From: Stieleria neptunia
GTDB taxonomy: Bacteria; Planctomycetota; Planctomycetia; Pirellulales; Pirellulaceae
Direction of reading: 5' to 3'
Length of the DNA: 64,000 bases
Assembly (NCBI RefSeq): GCF_007754155.1
Contig: NZ_CP037423.1
Coordinates: 1,426,001 to 1,490,000, forward strand
Under the pieces are notes generated by a model. That model did no database searches. It worked only from the letters and a program-made list of their open reading frames with translations, and was not told the DNA's origin. Shown here piece by piece: positions 42,027 through 51,241 of the stretch. The stretch's first letter is position 1. Each line of letters opens with the position of its first letter. Both the position numbers and the translations under genes were made by a program.

Positions 42027-42860
42027 ATGAACGCACCCAACGCCATCCCAACGCCGCCCGCGACGTCAAACCCCTCGTCAAGCGGCAAACCGGTCTCCAC
42101 CGGTGCGCTGGCCGGTGGTTCCCCGTTGAGTGACGAGCAGCAGTACATCCAACATCTCAAGGCCCAATTGCGACAGTCGCAATCGATGGCCACCCTGGGG
42201 GAATTGACGAGCACGGCGACGCACGAATTCAACAACGTGTTGATGACGATCATCAATTATGCCCGGCTCGGCATCCGCAATCGCGACGACGCTTCACGCG
42301 ACAAGGCGCTCGGGAAAATTCTGGAAGCGTCCGAGCGTGCCTCGAAAATCACCGGCACGATTTTGGCCCAGGCACGCAATCGCAGCGAATCGTTCGAGCC
42401 GACCGATCTGGGCGGTTTGATTCTGGACACCCTGGTGTTGCTCGAACGCGAGATGAACAAGTACCGGGTGTCGGTGACGACCGAAATCGCCCCGGACGTG
42501 GCCCCGGCGATCGTCAGTGGCAATCAGATTCAACGTGTGATGTTGAATCTTTTGATCAACGCCCGACAAGCGATCGGCGAATGTGGCAACTTGTTGATCC
42601 GGCTGGCCAACAGCGAAGACCCCCAGTGGGTCGAACTGGTCGTCCGGGACAGCGGGTCGGGGATTCCTGCGGAAACGCTGCCGCAGATTTTTGATCCGTT
42701 CTTTTCGACCAAAATGGGGCCCGACGAATCGGGCAAAGGTGGCACCGGGCTTGGGCTGGCCGCCTGCAAAGAGATCATCGACGCGCATCGCGGCAAGATC
42801 CGAGTCGAAAGCACCGTGGGCGTCGGCACGGCGTTCACGATCCGTCTGCCGCGGGCGTAG
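42027..42860 (+). CDS. Stand-alone sensor histidine kinase (cytosolic)
   Basis: The product is 277 residues from the ATG at 42027; the frame is open further upstream but those residues look random. A short unstructured N-terminus leads to a coiled segment (SDEQQYIQHLKAQLRQSQSM), the phospho-acceptor helix LGELTSTATHEFNNVLMTII, and the ATPase domain with N-box MLNLLINARQAIGE, G1 VVRDSGSGIP, F-box IFDPFFSTK and G2 GGTGLGLAACKEI. There is no membrane segment or sensor domain. HEFNN-type kinases of this sort are often controlled by a partner protein; the HDOD response regulator 3 kb away is one candidate. Confidence 0.88.
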   Translation: MNAPNAIPTPPATSNPSSSGKPVSTGALAGGSPLSDEQQYIQHLKAQLRQSQSMATLGELTSTATHEFNNVLMTIINYARLGIRNRDDASRDKALGKILEASERASKITGTILAQARNRSESFEPTDLGGLILDTLVLLEREMNKYRVSVTTEIAPDVAPAIVSGNQIQRVMLNLLINARQAIGECGNLLIRLANSEDPQWVELVVRDSGSGIPAETLPQIFDPFFSTKMGPDESGKGGTGLGLAACKEIIDAHRGKIRVESTVGVGTAFTIRLPRA

Positions 42861-42899
42861 AGCTTGTAAGCTGGAAGCTTACACCCGATGCCACATCCT

Positions 42900-43138
42900 T
42901 GGACGCCAAGCGGGGTGCTTGTGTTAGCGGTAGGGCACGAGCCCCCCGGTCTTTCACGGTGTTTTCGAAGCGCGACCGGACGGCTCGCGGGCTGTCGATT
43001 GAGTCGGGATCTGCTGAGTCAATGGTGAGCCGCTGGCCGTAAGGCCTCGGGCGGGTGCCTGGATGCCCGGCCGCTTCCGCGTCGCGGCTCACAAAAACGA
43101 CAGCCCGCTCACGCCGTTCCGCTAACACCTTCAGCGCT
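42900..43138. repeat. Planctomycete intergenic repeat, copy 3 (inverted)
   Basis: GTGAGCCGCTGGCCGTAAGG, CCTCGGGCGGGTGCCTGGAT and GCTTCCGCGTCGCGGCTCAC are the reverse complement of the blocks at 23,045-23,250. Arms GTTAGCGGTAGGGCACGAGC / CGTTCCGCTAACACC bound it. It separates the convergent histidine kinase and kinase-tubulin genes. Confidence 0.8.
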
Positions 43139-43177
43139 AAAGTAAGTGGCATTGAGCTTACGCCACCGGCTCGATGC

Positions 43178-46100
43178 TCAGCTCCAATCCAGATCGCAAC
43201 GCGTGGCGAGGCGATCGCTGATGCGACCGTCGTCGCCGGTCAACGCATCCAGCCAGGACAACACGTTGTCCAATTTGATGTCCCGGGCTTCGTGGACCAG
43301 CATGGGCATCGAAGCTCGGGCCTGGAACGAGGTCAGCGACACATCCTTCGAGCCCGGAATTTGCGACTGCAACGTCGTCTGTTCGGAGGCATCGCGACAG
43401 ATCAGATAGATGCGTTGTTTGCCGCCGCATTCCAACAGCGGTGGCCGCACGGCTTCGAACGCGGATTCGGCGGTCAGACTTGGCGGTTTGCTGGGAGACG
43501 ACCAGGAATGGGTCTGCGTCATCGCGACCGGATCGGATTGCGGGTTGAAGCACGTCGTTTTACCGACGACAAGATCATCGGTCGTTGCGATCGATGACGT
43601 CTTGGTGTCCAGACAGTCCGAACCCCGTGAATCACGTGACTTGGAGTCGGAAGGCTGTGAATCGCCCGAGGGGGCAATCCGTTCGCGGATCAGACCGGCC
43701 GCCAGGACCGAGATTTCGTTGACCACGCTGTCCGTGGTCACGTGGACCGGAGTCTGAATGATGCGGAACAGTTGACTGGCGACATTGTCGGTGTGGAGCT
43801 GGTCCACGATGCCGGGCAATTGATCGCGAACCGTTGGGGGCAACGTCGACCATTGATCGACGGCTCGGACGTCGTCGTCGGCCAGATTGGCGATCGCCTG
43901 GGCGAGACGGGTTGATGCGTCGATATAGGTTTCGGTGAGGTCGGCCAGTTTCTCCGCGAGCGCCGTCGCGACCGAGGCGGCGGCGCGGCAGGCGATGATT
44001 GCGACCAGTTGTTCGCCGATGCCACAGGCGCTGCGGAGTGATGCCATCGGCCGTTGCGGTGCCACGGCTCCGGACGTTGGCGGCTGGTCGGCCGAGGCTT
44101 GGCCCCCGTCGGCGAGCTGGCGGAATTCGTCGTCCGATTTTTTCAGCAGTGTCTGCTGGAGTTCTGTCAGCGCGTGACGGATTTCGTTCAGCCCGGTGAT
44201 CGTCGATGACAGGTTCAGCCTTGCGTCCTGGATTCGAGCATTGATTTCGCGTTCGATCTGTTCGACGATTTGTCCGGCCAGCACCTCGGTTTGGTCCAGA
44301 TCGATCACGCCGGTCAGCCATTTGACCAGGTGAGACCTGACGGCGGCGGGGTTCTTCAGCAGCGACGGGTCCAGGCTGCCGAGTCGCTCCATCAGTTTGC
44401 TGCGGCGTGCTTGGCGGTTGTTGCCGAACCATTGTTCGGTTTGACCACGCAGCGCGTCGCTGTCCAAGCGGCACCGTCGCCATACACGTGATGCAAATTC
44501 TTTCGCCGCGGGCTTTGAATCGCGAGGGTTGCCCAGCCATCGCAGCAACAGCAATTTGATCGAATGGGGCGCCAGCAGACTCGGTTGTCGTTCGCCGGGA
44601 TCACCGATTTGGGCGACGCCCATGGTCCGAATGGTTCGCTGCCCCGACGGTGAATCGTCTTCTTCGTGTCGTCCCCGGGCAAACAGCTCGCCGCAGACGG
44701 TTGCATCGGCCCACAGGTAATCGACGACCGAGTGCAGTGGTGAGGGGGCACCGGGCCGATCGGATTGCGCGATGACGTAGGTGTTGTGCAACGGCGTTCG
44801 GGCGGCGGGAACGCTCGGCCAACCCACGCCGGCGTCGCCGGGATAACTATTGCCCGGCATCAAAAAGTGGGCCAATTCTCGGATCGCGGATTTGGTCGAG
44901 TGCAGCGCGAGCGGTCGCGAGGGGTCGCCTTGGAAACGATTGGTCGTCAGGAACGACAAGATCGGTTCGTTTTCCATGGCCGATTCGTCCAGCAAGTGAC
45001 GCAGCAAGTAGACGATGTCCAGATACATCCCGCTGCCGGTCCCGCCGGTCAAGGAGCCGACGACATAGATCTTGGGCCGGCCGGTTTCGCCGCTGGCAAC
45101 CTTCAAGGCTTCCACCGCATCACGCAACGTCTGCATCACCTGTTCGCCGTGATCGACCAGCGCCAGACGCCCCAGTGGCCGCATCCCACCGGTATGGCCG
45201 TTGCGCGGAACGTTATAGATCCAGCGTCGCGAAATGGTCTTCAATCGACCGGTCCCGCTGTTGCGATACTCGTTGGGCGTCCGCAGCCGGGCTTCGACGA
45301 CGCGGCAGCGTGGGACCACGTCGGTGCCGTCGACCATCAAGGCGGTCTGGGTGGTCACCGGGTTGGTGTCGATCAGGACGCTGTGCAGGACGACCGGAGA
45401 TCCGGCGCCGAATTCATAAACCCGCGACCGCAGCTCACTGAGGCAATCGGCGCCGGTGCCGCCCAGGGCGACCACCAACGCTTGGGATTGTTGGACATCG
45501 CTCGGCGAGCCGACGGAGCCGTCGAGTTGCGGCAGGTTTTCGACCGCGTGGGCGGCCGGTTCGGTGGCCACGGTGTCGACGGTGTGGTTGGCGTCGGCGC
45601 CCTGTCCGGCGTGGGGGCGGAACAGTTTTTCGACGAATTCGGTGCAGCTGGCGAAACGCCGTTCCGGCGACTTTTCCAATGCCCGTGCCACGCAAGGGCG
45701 ATCGCTGGCCGGCAGCGGCTTCAGATTCGGGGCGTTGTGGACATGCTGGGTCGCGAGCTGCGCGATCGTCCGTCCGCTGAACGGTCGAGTGCTCGTCAAC
45801 AGTTCCTGGTACATCACCGCCAGACTGTATTGGTCGCTGTGAAGGCTGGGGCGTCCGTCAAAAACCTCCGGCGGTGCGTAGATCGGTGTCAGCCCGCCGA
45901 CCATGCTGCATTCGACCTCGCCGAGATCCTTCAATAAACCGAAGTCGGCGACTTTGACCCGTCCGCCGACGATCAGCAGGTTGGCCGGTTTGATATCCAG
46001 ATGCTGAAGCTTGTAGAGTTGGTGCAGATAATCCAGTGCATCGGCGGCGTCTTTCATGTAGCCGAGCAACACGTCGCGGGGGATGCCGCAGGAACCGCGG

Positions 46101-46426
46101 CCCTGGTGTTGCTTGAACACGTCTTCCAAGGATCCGTCGGCCAATTCCGTCACGATGACCAATTGGTTTTCGATCAGCTCGAATCGTTCCAGTGTCAGGA
46201 TGAACGGGTGCTGCACACTCTTGATGCGTTCGAGCGACTTCAGTTCCTGTTCGGCCCGTCGTTCGTCCTGTTGTCCGAAGACGAACTTGACCGCTTTCTT
46301 CAACCCGCCGGGGGCGACGGCACGCCAGACTTCGCCGTACCCGCCGCGGCCGATCCGTTTTTCCAGCACGTAGCCTTCGATCGGCTCGTAACCCGCTTGA
46401 ATACGTTTCGATTTGACAGTCGTCAT
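43178..46426 (-). CDS. Ser/Thr protein kinase fused to a tubulin-like GTPase domain
   Basis: The product is 1082 residues with no membrane span. Residues 19-270 are a Hanks-type kinase with the full catalytic set: IGRGGYGEVWRAV, Lys47 in AVKFVF, HLDIKPANLL (Asp145, Lys147), ADFGLLKD (161-163) and YAPPEVFDG. Residues about 315-560 match the tubulin-like (Tubulin_2) family: ALVVALGGTGADCLSELRS, then VVGSLTGGTGSGMYLDIVYL with the GTP-binding GGTGSG loop at 461-466, and ILSFLTTNRFQGD. The remaining 500 residues are mostly helical with disordered Pro/Ser stretches. It probably couples phosphorylation to a filament-forming or membrane-remodelling GTPase. It lies 46 bp behind the AAA gene in one operon. 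Confidence 0.88.
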   Translation of the reverse strand: MTTVKSKRIQAGYEPIEGYVLEKRIGRGGYGEVWRAVAPGGLKKAVKFVFGQQDERRAEQELKSLERIKSVQHPFILTLERFELIENQLVIVTELADGSLEDVFKQHQGRGSCGIPRDVLLGYMKDAADALDYLHQLYKLQHLDIKPANLLIVGGRVKVADFGLLKDLGEVECSMVGGLTPIYAPPEVFDGRPSLHSDQYSLAVMYQELLTSTRPFSGRTIAQLATQHVHNAPNLKPLPASDRPCVARALEKSPERRFASCTEFVEKLFRPHAGQGADANHTVDTVATEPAAHAVENLPQLDGSVGSPSDVQQSQALVVALGGTGADCLSELRSRVYEFGAGSPVVLHSVLIDTNPVTTQTALMVDGTDVVPRCRVVEARLRTPNEYRNSGTGRLKTISRRWIYNVPRNGHTGGMRPLGRLALVDHGEQVMQTLRDAVEALKVASGETGRPKIYVVGSLTGGTGSGMYLDIVYLLRHLLDESAMENEPILSFLTTNRFQGDPSRPLALHSTKSAIRELAHFLMPGNSYPGDAGVGWPSVPAARTPLHNTYVIAQSDRPGAPSPLHSVVDYLWADATVCGELFARGRHEEDDSPSGQRTIRTMGVAQIGDPGERQPSLLAPHSIKLLLLRWLGNPRDSKPAAKEFASRVWRRCRLDSDALRGQTEQWFGNNRQARRSKLMERLGSLDPSLLKNPAAVRSHLVKWLTGVIDLDQTEVLAGQIVEQIEREINARIQDARLNLSSTITGLNEIRHALTELQQTLLKKSDDEFRQLADGGQASADQPPTSGAVAPQRPMASLRSACGIGEQLVAIIACRAAASVATALAEKLADLTETYIDASTRLAQAIANLADDDVRAVDQWSTLPPTVRDQLPGIVDQLHTDNVASQLFRIIQTPVHVTTDSVVNEISVLAAGLIRERIAPSGDSQPSDSKSRDSRGSDCLDTKTSSIATTDDLVVGKTTCFNPQSDPVAMTQTHSWSSPSKPPSLTAESAFEAVRPPLLECGGKQRIYLICRDASEQTTLQSQIPGSKDVSLTSFQARASMPMLVHEARDIKLDNVLSWLDALTGDDGRISDRLATRCDLDWS

Positions 46427-46472
46427 CTTCCGTTGCTCTGGTGGACTCAGCTCAGTTGGATTCGGGTGGACG

Positions 46473-47798
46473 CTACAGGTCGCTGAAGTAGCTTCGACAG
46501 GCGCGTTCCAGGTATTCCGGGCGGATACCCAAGGGCAGTTGGCGGTACCGGCAAAAGGCTTCGATTTGTTTCAGCAGATCGCGCGGATGGCAACGCCGAG
46601 GCTTGCGAGCTTTTTTCTGGTAGAACGACAGCAGGTATTCCGCTGCCTCGGGTGTTTCCGGAAACCCCATTTGCCGGGCAACCGTTTTCATCAGTTGCCG
46701 ATACTCATCCGGAGCCGGATCGCCGACAAAAATCTTGTAGGGCACGCGCCGCAGAAAGGCTTCGTCGACCAGGTCGCCGGGATCCAGGTTGGTCGAAAAG
46801 ATCAGCATCTGTTCGAACGGCATTTGGATTTTCTTGCCCGTCGGTAGCGTCAAGAAATCGCAGCGGTTTTCCAGCGGAACGATCCAGCGATTGAGCAATT
46901 CTTCCGGTGCGATGCGTTGGCGTCCAAAATCATCGATCAACAGACAGCCGCAGTTGCTCTTCATCTGCAGCGGTGCTTCGCAAATGTTGCTGCGGGCGTC
47001 GTGTCGGACTTCCAGGTTTTCCATCACCAGTTCGCCGCCGACCATCACCGTCGGTCGTTGGATCCGCAACCAGCGCCGGTCCCATTCCTGGGCCTTCAAA
47101 ATCTTTGCGGCGGTTTCGGGGACCGGCGCGGGGCGATGAAAGGCGTCGTCTTGGAGTTTGATCAGGTTGCCGTCATCCAGGATCGCGTGCGGGATCCAGA
47201 TCTCCTGGCCGAGACATTGGGTCAAGCAGCGGGCGATGGTGGTTTTGCCATTGCCGGGTTCACCGAACAGGAACAGCCCGGTGTTGCTGTTGATCGCCGG
47301 TCCGATAAAGTCCAGCAAGTCTTGCTGGTAGGAGATTCCCGACAACGCTTGACGCAATTGGTCTTGCGTGACCGGCTCCAGACCGGCCGACTGGGCTTCG
47401 ACGCTGAGCACATAATCCGACAGCGGGACGGGCGCGGGGCCGACGTAGCTGCACTGCTTCATCTGAGCGGCGGCGCGATTCTGTCCGAGTTCGGTCAACG
47501 AATAATAATAATCGTTGAACGGCGCCGGACGGACGTGCGCGATCATCTTGCGGGTTCGCATCGTATCGAGCAGCGGATCGACCACCTTGAAGGGCAGACC
47601 GATGAACTCCGACAGGCTGCGTCCGCTGAGCGTGCCCACGCTCAACACGGATTTCAGGATCAGCCCTTCAATGAAGGAGTCGCTCAATCCGGTTTCGGAG
47701 AGTGATTGGGTTTCGGCAGGCCAAAACGTATCGTCGGTCAGAAGGCTGCCGAGCAAGCCTGCATCAACGGCATGGGTTTCGTGGATCGCGGCGTTCAT
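46473..47798 (-). CDS. AAA+ ATPase
   Basis: The product is 441 residues. The N-terminal 150 residues look like winged-helix segments (LSEFIGLPFKVVDPLLDTMR, YYYSLTELGQNRAA). The AAA+ core has Walker A LFLFGEPGNGKTTIAR (about 179-190), Walker B GCLLIDDFGRQRIAPEELL, sensor-1 LIFSTNLDPGDLVDEAFLRR with the arginine finger region, and a helical lid (PRRCHPRDLLKQIEAFCRYR). No protease or nuclease domain is attached. It is the first gene of the operon with the kinase-tubulin gene and probably remodels or loads that complex; this is inferred from context. Confidence 0.88.
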   Translation of the reverse strand: MNAAIHETHAVDAGLLGSLLTDDTFWPAETQSLSETGLSDSFIEGLILKSVLSVGTLSGRSLSEFIGLPFKVVDPLLDTMRTRKMIAHVRPAPFNDYYYSLTELGQNRAAAQMKQCSYVGPAPVPLSDYVLSVEAQSAGLEPVTQDQLRQALSGISYQQDLLDFIGPAINSNTGLFLFGEPGNGKTTIARCLTQCLGQEIWIPHAILDDGNLIKLQDDAFHRPAPVPETAAKILKAQEWDRRWLRIQRPTVMVGGELVMENLEVRHDARSNICEAPLQMKSNCGCLLIDDFGRQRIAPEELLNRWIVPLENRCDFLTLPTGKKIQMPFEQMLIFSTNLDPGDLVDEAFLRRVPYKIFVGDPAPDEYRQLMKTVARQMGFPETPEAAEYLLSFYQKKARKPRRCHPRDLLKQIEAFCRYRQLPLGIRPEYLERACRSYFSDL

Positions 47799-48199
47799 AC
47801 CGAATGAATGGATTGGGAGTGGGGTGGGTGTCGCAGGATGTCGTGGGGAGAATCGAGATCCTGGGGACGCGAGACTGGCGGTGTGATCACCGGCGGGCGA
47901 GCACGGGTGGGTCCTGTCAACGCGATTGCATGAAAACTAGCTCACCAATAGCCGGCGTCACACCGATTGCGCCCAGGGAGACACTTTCCAGGCGGGTTTT
48001 CCTCCCCTCGCCGGCCTCCGCCGACGCGACAACGCCCCCACACCACCAATTCCCTCCACCGAAGATCCTGCCCCCCACAAAGAAATCCGCAATCGATCGA
48101 TGGGGGGCCAATTCGCAACCTACAGTTTCCCTGACACCGATTCACTCGGGGGGATCTACGTCCGTCGTCAGACCTGCCCATCCCGAACCCATCAATCTG
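47799..48199. other. Divergent intergenic region
   Basis: About 400 bp between the AAA+ operon and the FHA-EAL gene. One plus-strand frame continuous with the FHA-EAL gene is open from 47,702, but its residues look random and it would overlap the AAA gene. It should hold both promoters; I could not assign them. Confidence 0.35.
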
Positions 48200-49339
48200 A
48201 TGCCTCCATCCGCTCGTTACCCAATGACCTCGCTCGATACTTCCGCACTCGATCGACTCTGCCACAGCACGGTGGTTGGGAGTGACGTTTGGTTTTTGTC
48301 CGGGGCTCTCCAGCCGCGAGACAATCTGCGTCACCTGCCGATCGACGAGCCCGAATTCACGATCGGCAGAAAGCCCGGGTCCTCGCTCAAGTTGAACTTC
48401 AAAACCGTCAGCGGACGGCACGCGATCCTGTCGGCCGACGACGGCAAATTGTTGCTGACCGATCTGGGCAGCACCAACGGCACCTACGTCAACGGCGAAC
48501 GAATCCAAGGACAAGTCACCGTCGATGAAGAAGACTTGATCCACTTTGCCGAAGCACCGTTTCGGGTCCTTCGCCAATCGCCCACCGGACAGTCGGCCGG
48601 AACGATCGCCCGCAACGTCTGCGATGAAGCGTTGGCGCTCGTTCAATTCGACCGAATGATGAGCGAAAAACTCGTCCGACCGCACTTCCAGGTGATCGTC
48701 GACGTCGAAACCGAAAACGTCGTCGGGCACGAAATCCTCGGACGCGGCAGCGTGTTCGGGCTCGAGTCGGTCGCCGCCATGTTTCACGCCGCCAGCCAAC
48801 TGAATTTGGAAGTCGAACTCAGCGAGCTGCTGCGTTGGGAAGGCGTTCGCGTCGGACGCGATCTGCCCACCCGGCCAAATCTGTTCGTCAACACGCATCC
48901 CAAAGAAATGGAGGATGCCGACAAACTGATCGAATCGCTGGTCCAAGTCCGACAGATGTCCGGCAACACCGACCTGGTTCTGGAGATCCACGAAGCCAGC
49001 GTCACCAATCGCAAGGTGATGCGAGAACTGTCCGCCGCGGTCAAAGATCTGGAAATCGAATTGGCCTTCGACGACTTCGGCTCCGGACAAGCTCGGTTGG
49101 CGGAATTGATCGAAGCACGTCCTGATTACGTGAAATTCGATATCTCGCTGATTCACGCCATCGATCATGCCGACGAGCCTCGGCATCGGATGCTCGAAAC
49201 GCTGGTTCGAATGGTCCGCGACCTGGAGATCAAGGCCCTTGCCGAAGGGATCGAGACGTCGACCGAAGCGGAGGCCTGTCAACGGCTCGGTTTCGACTTG
49301 GCCCAGGGCTACTTCTACGGCCGCCCCGCCCCGCTGTAG
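48200..49339 (+). CDS. FHA domain-EAL domain protein (c-di-GMP phosphodiesterase)
   Basis: The product is 379 residues from the ATG at 48200; the next ATG at 48224 is also possible. The FHA domain (about 40-115) has EFTIGRKPGSSLKLN, SGRHAILSADD and LLTDLGSTNGTYVNGERI, the phosphothreonine-binding pattern. The EAL domain (about 135-378) keeps the catalytic residues: GHEILGRGS (E-x-L), NLFVNTHPKEM (Asn), LVLEIHEAS (Glu), LAFDDFGSGQ (Asp-Asp), DYVKFDISL (Lys), AEGIET and QGYFYGRPAP. It should hydrolyse cyclic di-GMP to pGpG and be recruited by a phosphorylated protein. The neighbouring kinase is an obvious candidate partner. Confidence 0.9.
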   Translation: MPPSARYPMTSLDTSALDRLCHSTVVGSDVWFLSGALQPRDNLRHLPIDEPEFTIGRKPGSSLKLNFKTVSGRHAILSADDGKLLLTDLGSTNGTYVNGERIQGQVTVDEEDLIHFAEAPFRVLRQSPTGQSAGTIARNVCDEALALVQFDRMMSEKLVRPHFQVIVDVETENVVGHEILGRGSVFGLESVAAMFHAASQLNLEVELSELLRWEGVRVGRDLPTRPNLFVNTHPKEMEDADKLIESLVQVRQMSGNTDLVLEIHEASVTNRKVMRELSAAVKDLEIELAFDDFGSGQARLAELIEARPDYVKFDISLIHAIDHADEPRHRMLETLVRMVRDLEIKALAEGIETSTEAEACQRLGFDLAQGYFYGRPAPL

Positions 49340-49554
49340 TGCATGCAGCCTTTGCTGTCATTTTTCGCGTTTGGCGAATCTATGCCGGTTGTATCAGATC
49401 GTCCGTCTAGAACCGCCGACGACAGCCGCCGATCGCCGAAATGACAGGGATCATCGTTGCGACCTGTCCGATCATCACAACGGTGATCACTCTCCCGACA
49501 GGGTGCGCACGTTTGAGTTGACGCCTGACCGGACGGCACGGACACGGAAGACCC
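49340..49554. other. Intergenic region, no gene seen
   Basis: About 215 bp between the FHA-EAL gene and an exported repeat protein. It contains CGATCATCACAACGGTGATC, a small inverted repeat at 49,471. No promoter is assigned. Confidence 0.3.
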
Positions 49555-51153
49555 ATGGACCCAACAAAGCGGAAACGGATGACGCTTCGCAATCGATCAC
49601 GCGTTGTGCTGCTCGGCATCGTGCTCTCGGGGGCCGCTTCGACGGCGGACGCCGCAACACGCGACAACCCCTATTACAGCGACGCGCCCTCGAAAGTCGC
49701 CGGCCCCTCGGATCTGGCCGGCCCCTTGGATCTGGCCGGCCCCGCAGGCCATCCCGCCGCGGACCTCACCCAGGCGGATCCGCCCGCTGCGATCGGCAAC
49801 GCGGGAATCGGCAACGCCGGGCCCCATCACGCTGCGATCGGGCTCGACGACGTCGCTTTGGTGAACCCGCCCACCGTTACGGTGCCCCGTCGTTTGCCGC
49901 CGGTGAACTCTCGCCCGACCCAACCGCCGCAAGAATCGACAACACTTCCCTTGCCTACGGCCGCGCCGCAGCCGGCCGCGGACCAGGTGGTTTCGTCGCC
50001 GTGGTTGCAGTCGATCACGGCCGATTCGTGCTTGGCTCGGGGCAGCCGACATCTGGATGATGCGTACCGCGAGTATTCCGTCGGGGCATGGTCCTCGGCG
50101 GAAGCGTCGGCTTGGAAGGCGTTGGAATTGACCGCGACGGGCATCGACGTTGCCGATCGACAGGCCGCATCGACGCAGCGGCCCGCGACCGCTGCCAAAG
50201 ACGTGCGCATCGCTCGCACCGCGATTCGCGAAGCGCGGGATTTCGTCGCATCGGGAGCGGCGGTCGATGACCAGCTGATTGCCGCGATCGCGTCGTCGCA
50301 CCAAACGCCCGCGCTCGCCGACGCAGGGTCGATCGGGCTGACACCGACCCAGTCTGCGGACCGCTATCTGGATTACGCACGCGTGAAACTGGCGCCGCTT
50401 GCCGCCCGTCACGTGCAAGCCGCCCAGGCGATGGATTTAATCGCGGCGATCCAACTCGGTCGCAATGAAACCAAAGGGTTGCCCGAAGAGACGTCGCTTT
50501 GTCTCCGTCGTGCGGCGCTCCAGGGGCAGCCTTCCAACGCCAGTCTGGCGACGCGTCTGGGCATGCAGTTGGCCGACATGGGGCTCGATGCCGAAGCACA
50601 ATGGACGCTTCAACACGCGATGACGCTTTCACCGACCCAAGAGATCGCAGCCGCGTTAGACAGCGTGATGGCGCGACAGACGAACCCGGTCGGGGGCGTC
50701 GACCAACGTGTGGTCCAAGCCGAGACACCGGTCGCCGCGCGGACACGTTTTCCGAAAGTGATCGAACTGTCGCCGACCCAGTTTGCATCCATCTCTCCAG
50801 CGGTCAACACGCTGACGCAACCGTCGTCTCTCGCCCGACCCGCGTCCGGCGATGATAGCCAACGCCAGCCACCGTCGGCCGAACCGGCCGCCCCGGTCAC
50901 GACGCAGCCGAACAAGAAGAAGTCTCGATTCATCCCCGCCTCGTTGGCCGGATTTCGGTTTCCGAGACTGAGTTCGGCACCGCCATCAACCGAGCAGTCA
51001 ACGTTTGATTCCGACGTGATCGAAGCCAGCGTGGATGAACGCTATCGCGCTGATGAGTACGAGGTTTACGATGCTTCGGCGACCGGCCCCGCGCCGGGGC
51101 AGCAAGGGTCGGCGATCAAACGGTTCTTCGGCAAGTTTCCAAGATTGTGGTAG
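49555..51153 (+). CDS. Exported protein with TPR-like region
   Basis: The product is 532 residues with a basic N-terminus and signal peptide (VVLLGIVLSGAASTADA, about 16-33). Residues 45-75 are a short repeat built from DLAGP units (SDLAGPLDLAGPAG), then a low-complexity GIGNAG segment. The centre (about 155-360) is helical and TPR-like: DDAYREYSVGAWSSAEASAW, RAALQGQPSNASLATRLGMQ, QLADMGLDAEAQWTLQHAM. The C-terminus is Pro/Ser-rich. The gene precedes a Wza-like export lipoprotein gene by about 90 bp. A role in polysaccharide export or assembly is plausible. Confidence 0.7.
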   Translation: MDPTKRKRMTLRNRSRVVLLGIVLSGAASTADAATRDNPYYSDAPSKVAGPSDLAGPLDLAGPAGHPAADLTQADPPAAIGNAGIGNAGPHHAAIGLDDVALVNPPTVTVPRRLPPVNSRPTQPPQESTTLPLPTAAPQPAADQVVSSPWLQSITADSCLARGSRHLDDAYREYSVGAWSSAEASAWKALELTATGIDVADRQAASTQRPATAAKDVRIARTAIREARDFVASGAAVDDQLIAAIASSHQTPALADAGSIGLTPTQSADRYLDYARVKLAPLAARHVQAAQAMDLIAAIQLGRNETKGLPEETSLCLRRAALQGQPSNASLATRLGMQLADMGLDAEAQWTLQHAMTLSPTQEIAAALDSVMARQTNPVGGVDQRVVQAETPVAARTRFPKVIELSPTQFASISPAVNTLTQPSSLARPASGDDSQRQPPSAEPAAPVTTQPNKKKSRFIPASLAGFRFPRLSSAPPSTEQSTFDSDVIEASVDERYRADEYEVYDASATGPAPGQQGSAIKRFFGKFPRLW

Positions 51154-51241
51154 CGTCGTGTCGCTCGTTGTTCATCCGCGTTCACCCGCAAGCGTTTCCG
51201 TCGCCCACTCCCAACGTCATTCGAGTCCGTGAGATTTGGCC

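Noticed and set aside
44765..45937. Plus-strand frame of 390 codons opposite the kinase-tubulin gene
   Set aside because: It is antisense to conserved kinase and tubulin motifs and has no features of its own.
47942..49282. Minus-strand frame of 446 codons opposite the FHA-EAL gene
   Set aside because: The FHA and EAL motifs on the plus strand are unambiguous; the reverse frame is Asp/Gln/Phe-rich noise.
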